This document shows, one piece after another, positions 43,930 through 55,465 of a stretch of DNA of 64,000 nucleotides. Position 1 is the stretch's first letter. Every line of letters begins with the position of its first letter. The DNA lies in the NCBI GenBank assembly GCA_027627225.1, contig CM051038.1, positions 44,203,343 to 44,267,342 on the forward strand, read 5' to 3'. This DNA comes from Congeria kusceri. Taxonomy: Eukaryota; Mollusca; Bivalvia; Myida; Dreissenidae. Both the position numbers and the translations under genes were made by a program. The notes under the pieces were generated by a model. That model was not told where the DNA came from and ran no database searches. It worked only from the letters and a program-made list of their open reading frames with translations.

Positions 43930-46900
43930 TATGTATTTCGTTGCCAATGACGTTTTCTTCAATCAATTTATTGTTATAATCAACCCCCATTCTTTTGTAT
44001 ATATATATTCCAACATGTAAAAGAGATTAAAAGCAGTTAGTTGGCAGCCTTTTTCAGTTATTGACAATGTCCGTCCCCTCTTACTCAAAACCCCGTATCC
44101 GCGCCTGGGCTAATAGATTGCAAACCCTCACAATTTCAGGGGCGTCGGCAACTTTACAACATTGGGACGGCGAGGGGGTGCGGTGGCTTCCAGATTTAGA
44201 CTATTTCTCTGCATTTCAATCAGTATAATATCGCATTTTAGACTAGTTAGAAATTAATTATTCTGCCGCCCAATTCACGACACTCTTGCTTTGCGAAACC
44301 AATAAACCTTGAAAATTGCAAATTTAAATCTGTCATCTGTCCAATACACCTGACATTAGTTGTATTGCAATAATGCACGTATATCAAACGTTTTTCAAAA
44401 TATTTCAATGCAGAAAATGACTAATTCAAATTTAAGACGCACTATTCAGCAGTTTAATGTCCTTCTTTAGAATTCGTTATTATATGAATGTGGGACAGAT
44501 CGGAATAAAGAATTTCGTAATTGGTAATTATGCGAATACACGAATAAGACCGGATTAAATAAATATTTGAGAATATTTCAAGTTTGAATATTCGATTTCA
44601 AAAGCTTAAATGATGATCATTGTTGAACTGTTGCAAAGAACATAGAAAAATAAACATAAGCGTAAACTGGCATTCAATATTAAACACGATTTTTTTTTTT
44701 TGGTGGGGGGGTAATTTGAAATTGACAGGTAACTCCATACAACTAAAGAAAACTAAAACTAGGTTTTGCTCAAACATTTCAACTAAAGATATATTCTGGG
44801 CCTATTTATGGTCGGATTTATAAATTTAATTATTAAGTATTCAACTGACAATGACGACGATGATGACGCTGAATACGACGACGACGACGACGACGATGAT
44901 GATGATAATGATGATGATGATGATGATGATTACGATATTAGAGATGATAATCATGTTAATGGTGGTGAAGTGGGTTTGTTATTTTTGCTGTTGTTGCTCG
45001 TCAGAAAATTCGGTGAACACTTATAATTGATTTCCAATTTGTACACGTTGAAAATATAAACAAACGGTTATGCCTAAACATTATCTAAACACAGTTAAAT
45101 GGGCACCGTCCTATACCGGAAGTTGAAGGGTTTTAAAGGGCTATACGACACAGCAACAATCAACAGGGCTCGTTGGTTCTGCTTTTGTCGCGGAATATGT
45201 TTAAAGGGCATATCGACGGTATTAGCAGTACTGTGGTTACCTATTAAAAACAAGATACTTTCCTATTTGTATTAAATCTATTTCTCTATTAGCGAAAGTT
45301 TGTTGATGCAGTCGTTAAGACAAATATACATGGCAACAAAATCGCATAATTTAATGAAATTGTCATCGATGACTACCGTTATATAATGATATAATATACG
45401 TTTGTCAAATATTTATATAAACAAGACTATCGTATATATCTTTGCTTTATTATCAAAGCTCTGTAAATGAATATTGCTTTTGCTATTTTATTGTCTACTA
45501 TACAGTCAGTAAACCTTTTTAAAGCGGCCATAGAAACAGTGGACTGGCAGAAATTCATTGGGAACTTGAATATTGAAATATATGTATTTACACCGTTATT
45601 GATATGTTTTATATCCACAAAGCTCCTTAAAGGTTAGATACCAGTAATTCCAATTCCCATAGGGTCCCATAATAAAACGGAAAACGTTTCAAGCATTTTT
45701 CTAGCATTTCCTTTATTTCAGATTGTGAAAGCCTGGTATCAATATAAAGATCAATCTGTCCCCTTCTAAAATGTGCAATAAAAAGAAATGTCATGTTACT
45801 TCTAAGAAAAATGCATCTCACTTGAAGCAGGCACCGGTAGAAAACAGGGTTTCGGCAGTCATATTTCGACAAAAGCCCCCATACCACAGTAAACACACCC
45901 CAAAAGTTCACCTTTCAAGTTAGACTCCAATGAAATGCACCAAAATGTTAAAGATACGCATAGGATATTAGAAATAACCACAAAAGGCATGTCTGAGATT
46001 GCTAAATTGCTTTTATGCCAGAAGAGAAGAGGAACTCATTAGTAATAGGCACTACTTTCGAACGGACCACGGAGGGATACACAATGATTTACTGGTATCT
46101 AACCTTAAGTATATTTCTTAAAATTGTAAAATTGTGTAGTAAAGTATGTAGTCGCTTCATTTAAAGGTTATTTTGTCCGAAATGGTTTAATATGATAAAG
46201 AATCAACAGTTGCATCTTCTTTCATCGTTTTTCAAAGACAAATTATTGATATTCACAATTAATTTTTTATTTAAAATTTGCACTTAAATATGACTTCAGG
46301 TAAGACTTTTCTTAAGGAACTTGTGGATATGGCCCCTGTTCTCATTATACCCCTAGCGGGCACGCGACTGGTATCCAAGCGTATGTCATTTCCGGTTTGA
46401 TACGGCCGTTTTACGTGACTTACTGTCCCGTGGGTACTCAGTTTATCCTTCGCGCGTACGCACGCCCTGTAATCACTAGGGATGTGTGTCTTTTTGGAGA
46501 TACTTTATAAAAAAAAGATGCTTCCGAGGTGGCGGTAATGAAAATAAAGTGTTGCAAAAAACATCAACATTGAAGGTTTGTACATTGTTTCAGAGTGTGT
46601 TTTAATTTAGAAAATAAGACCTTTAATAATAAACGGCCAATGTATTTTTATTTATAAAGGATTCTCCGCAAAGGCGTTTAGTAATTTGAAGACAATGCTT
46701 ATTTGCTATAAGTTTGTAAGCATCTTAGGCTCTTATTTCCACGCATCTCTAAACAGAGCTGACTCCTGCGATTACATGCCGTGTGTATGGTTATCAGCAT
46801 ACAACCCGGGCACGTTATTCGACAGTTTAGCGACGGAAAATCCGTACTTATATTTTTGTTGACAATACTCCTTTCTAAATAGCACTACTTTGTTCAATAT

Positions 46901-47109
46901 TTTAAACCGGATATTATTTTCTTAAAACAATTAAAACCTTCTTCCAATGTGTATGTTTTGCAACAATTTCCTGTCATTAGCGCCATGTCGGTATACGGTT
47001 GTTGTTTCTGTTCTGAGCGCCACGTCGGTATACATATTACAAATTACTCATATATATTAACATCTATGGACTATTGTTGTACATTATGGTATTCAGCAAT
47101 AAGATCAAA
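43930..47109. other. Intergenic stretch, no gene recognised
   Basis: AT-rich, with a GAC/GAT microsatellite (44852-44931) and a T/G homopolymer near 44690-44710. The terminal phrase AAGACTTTTCTTAAGGAACT then GTGGATATGGCCCC near 46302-46337 resembles a decayed MITE end. Minus-strand ORFs at 45427-45911 show no domain. Confidence 0.5.
44852..44931. repeat. GAC/GAT trinucleotide microsatellite
   Basis: Runs of GAC then GAT. The poly-Asp ORF across it is an artefact. Confidence 0.9.
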
Positions 47110-47610
47110 CTAAAAGACATTAGTTTCTATACAGAAACGGGCTGCAAAAATAATAATGAATAAACCGTTTTCATCTCCGTCAATCCCTATATTTAATGAA
47201 CTTGGTTGGTTGTCATTTGGCAACAGGTGTACTTTCCTTTTTGGAACTATCGTATATAATTTTATACACGGTTCAACGCCTTCTTATTTCAACGACGTAA
47301 TTACCTTGTCAAATAACAATGCATATACTCTAAGATCCACCACCCACAACGATTTATCATCTGAAAACGAACTTTCGCTTATTGTGCAAGAAATGTATGG
47401 AACTTAATTCCGAATAATATTAGACAAGCATCTGCAATTAATACTTTCAAACGGAACTTAAAACAATACTTAATAACAAATCAATAATGTTTTATGTAAT
47501 CATACTGCTTGTATTACTTTTTTTTGTATTTTTTTTTGTTTTTGTTTTTACAGTTTACATTTGCATTGTGATTGTCTGTTGTTTTGAAAGAATATAACAA
47601 CTATGAAGTA

Positions 47611-47645
<35 letters not shown>

Positions 47646-47814
47646 GTAGTAGTATTATTATTAGTATGATTGTTGTTGTTGTTTACTGGCTAATATGTTA
47701 TAAGTATGCATGATCTTGGATAAGCTAATGTTTATATAATGTATGTTTATTGAAGACCACATTGTAAAAAAGAAATGTTGTTTCTTAATGTGATATCTTC
47801 CTAAAATAAAGTTG

Positions 47815-47867
<53 letters not shown>

Positions 47868-47870
47868 TTA
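47110..47870 (+). pseudogene. 3' fragment of a LINE with ATT tail
   Basis: Plus-strand reading VSIQKRAAKIIMNKPFSS, FNELGWLSFGNRC, IVYNFIHGSTPSYFND, then after a frameshift WNLIPNNIRQASAINTFKRN, LKQYL and a stop at about 47487. This is the conserved tail following the RT in CR1/Jockey-type LINEs (QKRAAK, L-x-W, R, P-x-Y, WN-x-L/I-P, F-K-x-x-L-K). Only the 3' end is present, as in 5'-truncated insertions. It ends in AATAAAGTTGTTG and an ATT run (47817-47870). Confidence 0.8.
47613..47655. repeat. ATT microsatellite
   Basis: An ATT run with AGT variants inside the LINE 3' region. A second run is at 47817-47870. Confidence 0.9.
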
Positions 47871-48384
47871 TCGTTGATGTTTCTGTTTTGAAGTGTTTTC
47901 AACGCTACATATAAATTCCTGAACCAAGAACCGGAAATATTACAAAAAGGGCGGTTTATGGTTAAAGCAGCTTTATTCAAACGTATTTAACTAATTTCGT
48001 TTCTTATTTTATAGAACAAACAATAACTCCAACATATATTACTTTTTTCATTTTATACTATATTTAAAATAAATTAACAAATAATAAGAAAAACAATAAA
48101 TACATCTATAAACATAATACTTTGGATAAAAACATGACATGATTTGATTGTTCAAGATAAAATATGTGCATCGCATATATAATACTCGTTCGACATACAT
48201 TCGTCGTATCATATAACAAGTAACAATTTAAATATGCGCATATTTTATAAAACATAATTTGACTATATGCTGGGGGTTTGTTCACAATATAATGTCAAGG
48301 GCCCGTATTCACCAACCACTTCTTACACTTAAGTAAAAGTAATAGACTTAAACTCAACAAAAATACTCGGTGTGTATTTACAAA

Positions 48385-48629
48385 TGAGGCGTGTCGTGGG
48401 AAAACCGGTCTTAATGCATGTGCGTAGTGTCGTCCCGATTAGCCTGTGCAGTCAGGACGGTACTTTCCGCTTTTATGGTATTTTCTGTTTCAAGGAGGTC
48501 TCTTCTAAACATAAATCCACTGTAGGCGGAAAGTGCCGTCCCGGAATAGCCTGTGCGGACTGCACAGGCTAATCCGGGACGACACTTTATGCACACGCAT
48601 TAAGACCTGTTTTCCCACGACACGCCTCA
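48385..48629. mobile_element. Foldback MITE (GAGGCGTGTCGTGGG family), nested copy
   Basis: The ends TGAGGCGTGTCGTGGGAAAA and CCCACGACACGCCTCA have flanking AAATG and AAATA, consistent with a 5-bp duplication with one change. Internal palindrome GCGGACTGCACAGGC is present. ORFs on both strands inside it are artefacts. Confidence 0.9.
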
Positions 48630-48736
48630 AATATACTGGGTACTAATGTTGCTTAGGACATTAACAAATCGTTCTAAATAAAGTCTGATGCAATTAGAGA
48701 TTGCGAATACCAAGCTAGATTCAACATTAAAGCGCT

Positions 48737-49051
48737 GTAGGACCGTATTTGTCACAAATCATAGTATTCACATCTATGAACAATAGGATCTCATTCTTCA
48801 CGGGTGTGAAAATTTAGATCTTATTCTTCACACATCACAGTATTGATGTTCACATTTTCTGTGAAGTTTGTGATCGCATCCAGTTTTGGATATGCAATGA
48901 AATATATTTTTATGTGATCCTCACGCATACACCGTTTTGGGCCAATCGCATTAATCGCGCTTTAAAATGTGATATATGAGATCCTATTCTTCACACTTGT
49001 ATTAAAAATATGATTTGTGAAAAATATGATTTGTGAAAAATATGAACCTAC
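48737..49051. mobile_element. hAT-like MITE (GTAGGATCATATTTTTCAC family), copy 2
   Basis: The ends GTAGGACCGTATTTGTCACA and GTGAAAAATATGAACCTAC are bracketed by an exact 8-bp duplication, AAAGCGCT, at 48729-48736 and 49052-49059. This fixes the element boundaries and supports the hAT class. Confidence 0.9.
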
Positions 49052-49164
49052 AAAGCGCTTTTAGAACTACATACAGTTCCATGACTATTCTTTATTCTTA
49101 GTCTTAAGTCTAAGATAACGTTGGTGACATTGGCCCTGATCCTTTTTAATACCTATTTTACTCT

Positions 49165-49470
49165 GTAGGATCATATTTTTCACACATCATATTTTTCACA
49201 AATCGTATTTTTCACACACCTGTTAGGAATAGGATCACATTTGTTACATTTTTATGTGTGAAGAATGCGACTAACCAAAACGGGGTACGCGTGAGGATCA
49301 CGGAAGATTTTATTTAACTGCATATTAAAAACTTGATGCGATCACAAGAAAATGTGAATAATACGACTTTGATGTGTGAAGAATGAGATCTCAATTTTCA
49401 CAGCTGTGAAGAATTAGATCCTATTTTGCACAGATTTGAAAACTATGATTTGTAAAAAATATGTTCCTAC
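49165..49470. mobile_element. hAT-like MITE (GTAGGATCATATTTTTCAC family), copy 3
   Basis: The ends GTAGGATCATATTTTTCACA and AAAAAATATGTTCCTAC have an internal order matching copies 1 and 2 (GATCCTCACG or its mirror, CTTGATGCGATCACA). I see no intact target duplication, so it may be older or end-eroded. Confidence 0.8.
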
Positions 49471-49546
49471 AATTCCCCCATGGAATTATAGATGATTACA
49501 GCAAAACGTTTGGATGCTTAAAATTCCATCTGTCAGTATCAATGTA

Positions 49547-50044
49547 TTAAAGGGTTTATGTCAACGAAAAATGGGTTTCCTATTGCATTATAACGTATGT
49601 AAGATTATAGAAATGCGCTATCCTAGAATATGTACATTAAATAAAGAAAACATAATATGTTACATAATTAGATATTAATAAAAACAAATAAGCAACAAAA
49701 ATTTTGGGAAAAAATTAAAACCCTTATCAGGTATCGAACTCACAACTTTCGAGCGATACGAAAAATTGACAGCAGACAGCGCTTTGACCAACTGCGCTTG
49801 GAACGAACAGGTATGTAAACTATGGTTATACAAATGTTCTAACGTCAAAATGTAATCGAGAAAAGAGTCAAACAAACACGGCCCAAATGTATAAATTGAT
49901 TTTTCTCTCAGAATGCGAAAACTGTTTTCCTCGTGTATATACCGTATTTTTACCGATATTACACGTCATTATTAATATCTTAATTTCATATTTTTTAAAG
50001 AAATTATTCCCTTGAGACCATTTTCGTTGACATAGTTACTTTAA
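49547..50044. mobile_element. TTAA-flanked MITE, family B, copy 3
   Basis: TTAAAGGGTTTATGTCAACG at the left, CGTTGACATAGTTACTTTAA at the right. On the minus strand the internal module reads AAGCGCAGTTGGTCAAAGCG and GTGAGTTCGATACC, better matches to box A and box B than in the other two copies. Confidence 0.85.
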
Positions 50045-51234
50045 AGATCAATTATGTAACATAGACGTACTTATGTTCATGGTTTAAAACAAATCATAAA
50101 CCATGTTAATCACATTCTTTTCGTTAATTTCGAAATCTTTAATCATTAATCCACCAAAGCCAGCAAAACACTATTAAAACGCCTCATGTGACGTTACATA
50201 TTACGGCCTACCGGTTTTCTATATTTAAACAGTGTCATCGTGGATATCTATTTATAGACGGTTTACTTTCGCTTTCAAATGAGGTAAATCCACATTAAGA
50301 ATCGCTGATTGTTTAAGCGTTATAAAAATGCCTAATTCTGAGTTTATAACACTTTTTAAAGACGTACACAAATTAATCGCATAACGGGACTTTACGCATG
50401 TATATTGGCGGGCATATGTAGGAACTTAAGGTTTTGGGGTATCAGTGAGTATAGTTTTAACGTCAGATAAAAGCATCCAAATTTTTATCCACAAAAGTTG
50501 TATTCCATAAACATCTTAAGTCATGTTTTATCGTTTTCATTAATACAGCTATTTCTTTAGCTTTATATTCTGTGTACACAGTACTTTATGCTAAGTATTT
50601 ATTTAATATCATATTTATTATTAACGGTTGTTTATTTTACTGTAAAGGGATTCACAAATTCGTTGGTACCTATACATTTTGATTTTTTTCACTTACCGGT
50701 AAGTGAAAATATGTTAAGATAAACTTAAGATGTTTCTGGAATACCACCCCAGATCATGACGTCACGTGTCTAAGATAGAACGAACTGAGAATGTCACCTA
50801 TTTCCGAGATGATTCCGGCAGACGACACTGTATGAAAGAGACGACTGTCGAACTGTGCAATCATGGACATAGTAATACACTATGGCGTGTGAAAAATACA
50901 ACATAATTCTGAATACAGCTCGGGGGACACACGAATTAGAACACGATTCGGAATTGATGATTCAGATTACCGGGTAACAATAGAAACCACTACGCATGAG
51001 TGGAAAAGCAATGACATAAAATAGCCTGAGACATATATTTCATATGTTTGAACGCTTTAATTTCTTGTTCTGATTTTGCCTTTCATGTTTTTCTTACATC
51101 GAAATAGTCTCCTCATTGTAACAGATCCTATCAGGCTTCCTTTTGTAGCTTTAAATACTTCCAAGACATGAGAGAATTACCGCATGTAGGAATATTACCG
51201 TTAAATAGCCTCTGTATGCCTCTAATAATGAACT
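50045..51234. other. Intergenic stretch with one MITE
   Basis: No gene recognised. The MITE at 50498-50750 is listed separately; the remainder is unremarkable. Confidence 0.5.
50498..50750. mobile_element. MITE related to 14086-14344
   Basis: GTATTCCATAAACATCTTAA at the left, CTTAAGATGTTTCTGGAATA at the right, with AAGATAAACTTAAGATG shared with 14310-14330. About 250 bp, no ORF. Confidence 0.7.
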
Positions 51235-51470
51235 GGGGAGGTATTCACAAAGCATCTTACGTTAATTTTTATCTTATCCATAAATCAACAAACTTCCTTA
51301 ACTGTATCATTCCATATCAACGCATTGCAGCACTAAGTAATGTGATTAAATGACAAGTATAAAACACATGCCAATGTGGTAATTGATGAACATATACAGT
51401 AAAAGAAAATTTGACACTTAAGTTAAAACATTTAAGAAATTACTTAAGATGCTTTGTAAATGCTGCCCCT
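51235..51470. mobile_element. MITE with GGGGAGGTATTCACAAAGCAT TIRs
   Basis: The left end GGGGAGGTATTCACAAAGCA, then TCTTA, is mirrored by TAAGATGCTTTGTAAATGCT, then GCCCCT. Length 236 bp. The termini share GTATTCACAAAG with the junctions at 1414 and 4990. Confidence 0.75.
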
Positions 51471-51854
51471 GACGCCTTGTAGAGACGCATTTTCCATGAT
51501 TCAAAGGTATTTAGGCCGGTCAGTCCAACTTCCAGCACCGACACCTGCCTTGCTGTCAAGGCTCTCGGCGAAAAAAAAAATGGATGCACTGAACTGGCTT
51601 CCGGTACTCAGCGCTGTGTGTCCCGGCTTCCTATTGACGCTTCACGGTTCATGAATGTCGACGACTTCTTTATGAGATGCTTTCAAGCAGTCCGGAAAAA
51701 TTCAAAGCACCACACAGCTTCAGTGAGTTCAGATTAATCCCATATCCTCCTACTAAAATGTATTTCCCTTCATTTTAACTCTATTTGATACTGGGAGAAA
51801 TATTAAATAATTCGAATTCTTGCACTACCGAAAAGAAATTTCTAGTTAGAGCGA

Positions 51855-52208
51855 GTAAATACATCGTCGGAACCCACGTTCGCTCAAATACGCTATGCTT
51901 CTTGATCATACCGTGGGCGATTAGGCTAGCACAACTTCGTATTCATGAATAAATAACGAGACATCTCATTGGTTCCGTGGCCAAGTCGGCACGGAAATTC
52001 ATCCCATGAAACGACGCGTTATCCGGTAAATTGATAGTTGCTTTCCAAACTTATTCAAAGAGTATTTAAATTTTACTTGTAATTTCATTGGAAAGCAGGT
52101 GGCTCATCAATATTCATGAAAACGAAATTTTGACAGCCAATTTTCCCACGGTATATAATGTAGTGATAGCGGAATATATACCGTGGGTTTCGACGATGGA
52201 TTAAATAC
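51855..52208. repeat. Foldback / MITE with GTAAATACATCGTCGG ends
   Basis: The left arm GTAAATACATCGTCGGAACC is mirrored by GGTTTCGACGATGGATTAAA at the right, and a further ACCGTGGG/CCCACGGT pair lies inside. About 354 bp. It lies 270 bases past the stop of the minus-strand 474-aa gene. Confidence 0.7.
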
Positions 52209-52480
52209 AGCTCCTCCCAAACGATTCTTCGGAGCGTTCATTCTATTCGTTGCTTTCATAATAACATCACACACATTAAACTATTCTATGTTCACAGTAA
52301 TTCGTTGAAAACCAAATACACATACTGGATAACCCACTCATTCGGTGACTGTAATTTACCTTCCGCATATTTCTGAATGAATTATGTGTACGCAGTGAAG
52401 AACTTTCAACTGAACAAGTCCTCGGGGTTTGATAATTACACTATAGCACGTTTCCCATTAACATAATACATTAATTGCGT

Positions 52481-53905
52481 TCATTTATTATACTTTGTGA
52501 GCCACTCGGAACACTTGTCGATGGCGCGTTGCCGGATATCCGGCGGCGGCGTCTCGGATTCCCGCTCCTCGTGAGGCATGACGTCATTGTAGCGACTATC
52601 AAAGCCAGGTGGGGTTATTTCGAATACTGGTTCGTCGTTGGCAATGCGGTACTTCCCGATTCCAGGAAGTATGTATGACTGATTCCGCCCCTTATAGCGG
52701 TCACGCGCACTTCCGCTCTGAATTTCGGGAAGTTTGGATTCCCCTCGCCCGTGCGAACTGCTCTGAGTGCCGGAACAGGGTGATGAGCGACACGAGCCGC
52801 CATTTCCAGAATTCTGTTTCTCAGCACTGTTCACATTCACTCCATCACAATCAATGTTCGCGAGACGTTCAGCTGTGCTGTCCAACACAGCTCTGTTATT
52901 AAGCAAATCCTTCGTTCTTTTCGGCGTGTTCCAGTTCCGTACACACGTTCTGCTTCTACTCGGTACAAAATTCACGTCCCCTTCCGTCCCACTAGTCCCA
53001 GCTATGTTCATTTCCTGAATCGTCTCCGTGATCGCATGCTTAGCCTCCGCCGACATAGGAGTGAACATCTTTCGTCTGTTGGCACTTTTGCTTCTCGAAG
53101 CGAGTAGATGTTTCTGTCCGTGCGCGCGGTTAACCTGATTTTGTATTTTTGCTGGGCACGATTTCGACGTTATCTTACTCGTTCGACTTATCGATGTCTT
53201 TAGATTTTTGCGATCATAGCGGCTGGTTTTCACTTTATCACCGGCACGCTCCAGATTTGTTTGACTTTTATCAAAACTTAACCTTGGTACAGCCCGCGGT
53301 TTTGGCACGAATTCCGCTACCTTATCACAGCTGATCGTGTAATATTCTCTATCAATCAAATTCACTAAACCTTCGTTTTCGTTTAACGATTTTTCCCTGG
53401 ACTCTGAGACATCGGACGCCTCGCTCACAGCACCCTCTAGCTCCACAGTTTGATAACAACTGGGACTTGAACACGTTGATTTTGATTTGTTTTCCACGCC
53501 CTGCTCGCAGTTTGCGCAAATTTCATGGTCAACGACAATGTTTGTGTCACAATTATCCAAATATTGGTTTGGCGATTGTTCGTTTGAAATATTCGGCGAT
53601 AAATCAGCATGTTCATTGTCGCTATTTACATTATTGTCATCTCGACCGTTCATTTCATTGGCCTTTATAGGCGATTTGTTAGCCACAGTTTTGTATCTAT
53701 TTAAAGCCTGTGAAATTCGCACATCGTACACTGACCGACCTACGCAGTTTGAAAACCGCGCGTTTCCGGTGTTCTCGATAATCTTCTTGTGGAGTTTCTG
53801 GTACTTCTCTTCCAGCGTGCGCATCCACAAAGGATACCCACTTACGCTTCCTTTGCGCCGACCTGAAGTCATTGTGGCGAAGGTGCCCGCCGCGTTTCGC
53901 GTCAT
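52481..53905 (-). CDS. Uncharacterised 474-aa, largely disordered protein
   Basis: An intact ORF with clearly coding composition, from ATG at 53905 to TGA at 52481. An in-frame TAG lies upstream, after an acceptor (TTTCTCTATTCCAG|ATGG, exon edge at 53976), so this start is well founded and the 5' UTR is spliced. The N-terminus (residues 15-50: GRRKGSVSGYPLWMRTLEEK, then YQKLHKKIIENTG) looks folded, helical and basic. The middle is Ser/Asn/Lys-rich and probably disordered, with basic stretches such as SRSKSANRRK. The C-terminus (residues 400-474: YILPGIGKYRIANDEP and PPPDIRQRAIDKCSEWLTKY) again looks ordered. No signal peptide or membrane span, so cytosolic or nuclear. I do not recognise the family. 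The plus-strand ORFs over it are shadows. Confidence 0.85.
   Translation of the reverse strand: MTRNAAGTFATMTSGRRKGSVSGYPLWMRTLEEKYQKLHKKIIENTGNARFSNCVGRSVYDVRISQALNRYKTVANKSPIKANEMNGRDDNNVNSDNEHADLSPNISNEQSPNQYLDNCDTNIVVDHEICANCEQGVENKSKSTCSSPSCYQTVELEGAVSEASDVSESREKSLNENEGLVNLIDREYYTISCDKVAEFVPKPRAVPRLSFDKSQTNLERAGDKVKTSRYDRKNLKTSISRTSKITSKSCPAKIQNQVNRAHGQKHLLASRSKSANRRKMFTPMSAEAKHAITETIQEMNIAGTSGTEGDVNFVPSRSRTCVRNWNTPKRTKDLLNNRAVLDSTAERLANIDCDGVNVNSAEKQNSGNGGSCRSSPCSGTQSSSHGRGESKLPEIQSGSARDRYKGRNQSYILPGIGKYRIANDEPVFEITPPGFDSRYNDVMPHEERESETPPPDIRQRAIDKCSEWLTKYNK
52484..52489 (-). promoter_or_regulatory. AATAAA overlapping the stop region of the 474-aa gene
   Basis: On the minus strand the last codons are AAT AAA TGA, so a canonical polyadenylation hexamer is built from the final Asn-Lys codons. 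I saw no other clear AATAAA in the next 150 bases, so the 3' UTR could be extremely short. Confidence 0.45.
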
Positions 53906-53976
53906 GGCGAACCGGAAGTTCCGTTTGGACGCTTGACTATCTAGCAGAGTCGGATCTGGTCTCTACACAGCTCCAT
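53906..53976 (-). other. 5' UTR part of the coding exon of the 474-aa gene
   Basis: 71 bases between the acceptor TTTCTCTATTCCAG and the ATG. They contain an in-frame TAG and an out-of-frame ATG right at the exon edge followed by a stop 12 codons on, a possible uORF. An ETS-like GGAAGT core (ACTTCC on the minus strand) lies near the ATG. The upstream exon was not located. Confidence 0.6.
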
Positions 53977-55378
53977 CTGGAATAGAGAAACACAAGTTTA
54001 GACACTCAGACGTACAAATAACTAGCGTCACCTTATGAAATTAGTGATATTTCACTTGTTTGCGTACAACCATTATGTTTGTTCTTTTTTCTTTTCAGAA
54101 GAAACTATGCACAACATTAATTAGTATGCGTGCGAAATAAATGTACATGTTTTTTTTGTTTGTTTTTTTTAAGAGAAACTCTATTGTTCGTACGTAATAC
54201 AATAAAACAATAAAACAATTACATATCATGCTCATGTAGATAAATCAACCACAAGCTTTATTAGACGTTCTTCGTTATTTCATGATATTTTTCATTCAAG
54301 CGCACTGTTGTTTGGAAGATAAACTACAAAATACATCTACTTTAAAAATTGAATATAGCTTCAAATATTCGATTACCAATTAGCTTCCCTGAAAACAACA
54401 ATATCAACGGATTTCCTAAAAAGTGAATACTTTGACACTCAAATGATTTATCGCTTAATCGAATTATCCACTGCGGTATAACTTCACGCCCCAAATGGTG
54501 TGAAGAGTTAAAAATATTATTTAATACTATATCTTGTTATGCAATGTTTTGTTGCCTTGGAACGATATAAGACGTTTTGAAGGTCTCGATGAAACGCAAA
54601 ACGAGATGAAAGGATTGAAGTTTTTTCTTTTAACAGGACAAAACCTGATCTCCCTTAAACGCATTGCGTAGATAAAAGTAACGATACGCTTGTGTTGGGA
54701 CAAAGGTTTGAAATTGCAATCGATCATTTGGTTGGAATCGGTTGCGACGTCCGATACGATTTTACCGATTAAAATCGGTTTCAAATGTTATTTGTTATTA
54801 TACATATTTCTCTTTTTTTAACTTAGACAAATATGGATGTATGTGTGTTTCTTTTGTGCATCAATAATAAATGTTATCAAATAAACAATAATTTCAATGT
54901 TTATTTACTAAACCGATAGATGCTTGTACATTTTGAACATATAAAACAAGTATAGAACAAGTACATTTAACATGGAAAACTGTAAAACAATTCAAGATGA
55001 ATGTCGAACCGATGATTGATTTTGTAACTGTGACATCGATAATTGTTATCGAAATATATTTACACGCCACCCCATCGTTTTTTTCCAATCATCGTTCCAT
55101 CACTACGATACGCAATTTGGCCTGTCACCACTCAATCGGCAACTCGGATATTTCCGTAACTTTTCGTTACTCGCATCGTCGGTTTTCGGTGCGATTCGGA
55201 AATTATTGACGATGATTACTAGAAATACAAACGAAATGAAATAGGGGTCTAATTGGAATTGCGTCCGCATTGAGATCAGAGAACTATAAACAGTCTAAAA
55301 ATATCTGAATTTTTATCTACATCGTAAGCGCCAGCGCAGATCTGGTGTTGATTAAACCGAAAAAATAAGTATCAATAA

Positions 55379-55465
55379 ATAGTAATAATAATAATAATAA
55401 TAATACCGGTAATACTAATTTTTATTTATAATAAAAATAAATAATAATAATTATTATTATCATCG
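55379..55465. repeat. AAT microsatellite
   Basis: An AAT run with ATAAAT and ATTATT variants forming a short inverted arrangement. Confidence 0.85.

Larger units (their letters stand above)
48299..49137. mobile_element. Outer TIR element nested with two other MITEs
   Basis: The left end AGGGCCCGTATTCACCAACC, then CTTAAG, is mirrored by the right end, whose reverse complement starts AGGGCCAATGTCACCAACG and includes GACTTAAGACTAAG. Inside lie the foldback MITE (48385-48629) and a hAT-like MITE (48737-49051) with its own duplication, so the outer element is older than both. Confidence 0.7.

Noticed and set aside
44808..45026. Acidic 72-codon ORF
   Set aside because: Its core is a GAC/GAT microsatellite.
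45627..45911. 94-codon minus-strand ORF
   Set aside because: Hydrophobic mixture without domain, conserved motif or splice context; cannot be supported as a gene.
51460..51654. 64-codon plus-strand ORF (ALNWLPVLSAVCPGFLL)
   Set aside because: Starts in a MITE end and shows no domain or context; insufficient support.
52475..53936. Plus-strand ORFs of 61-149 codons
   Set aside because: Shadows of the 474-aa minus-strand gene.
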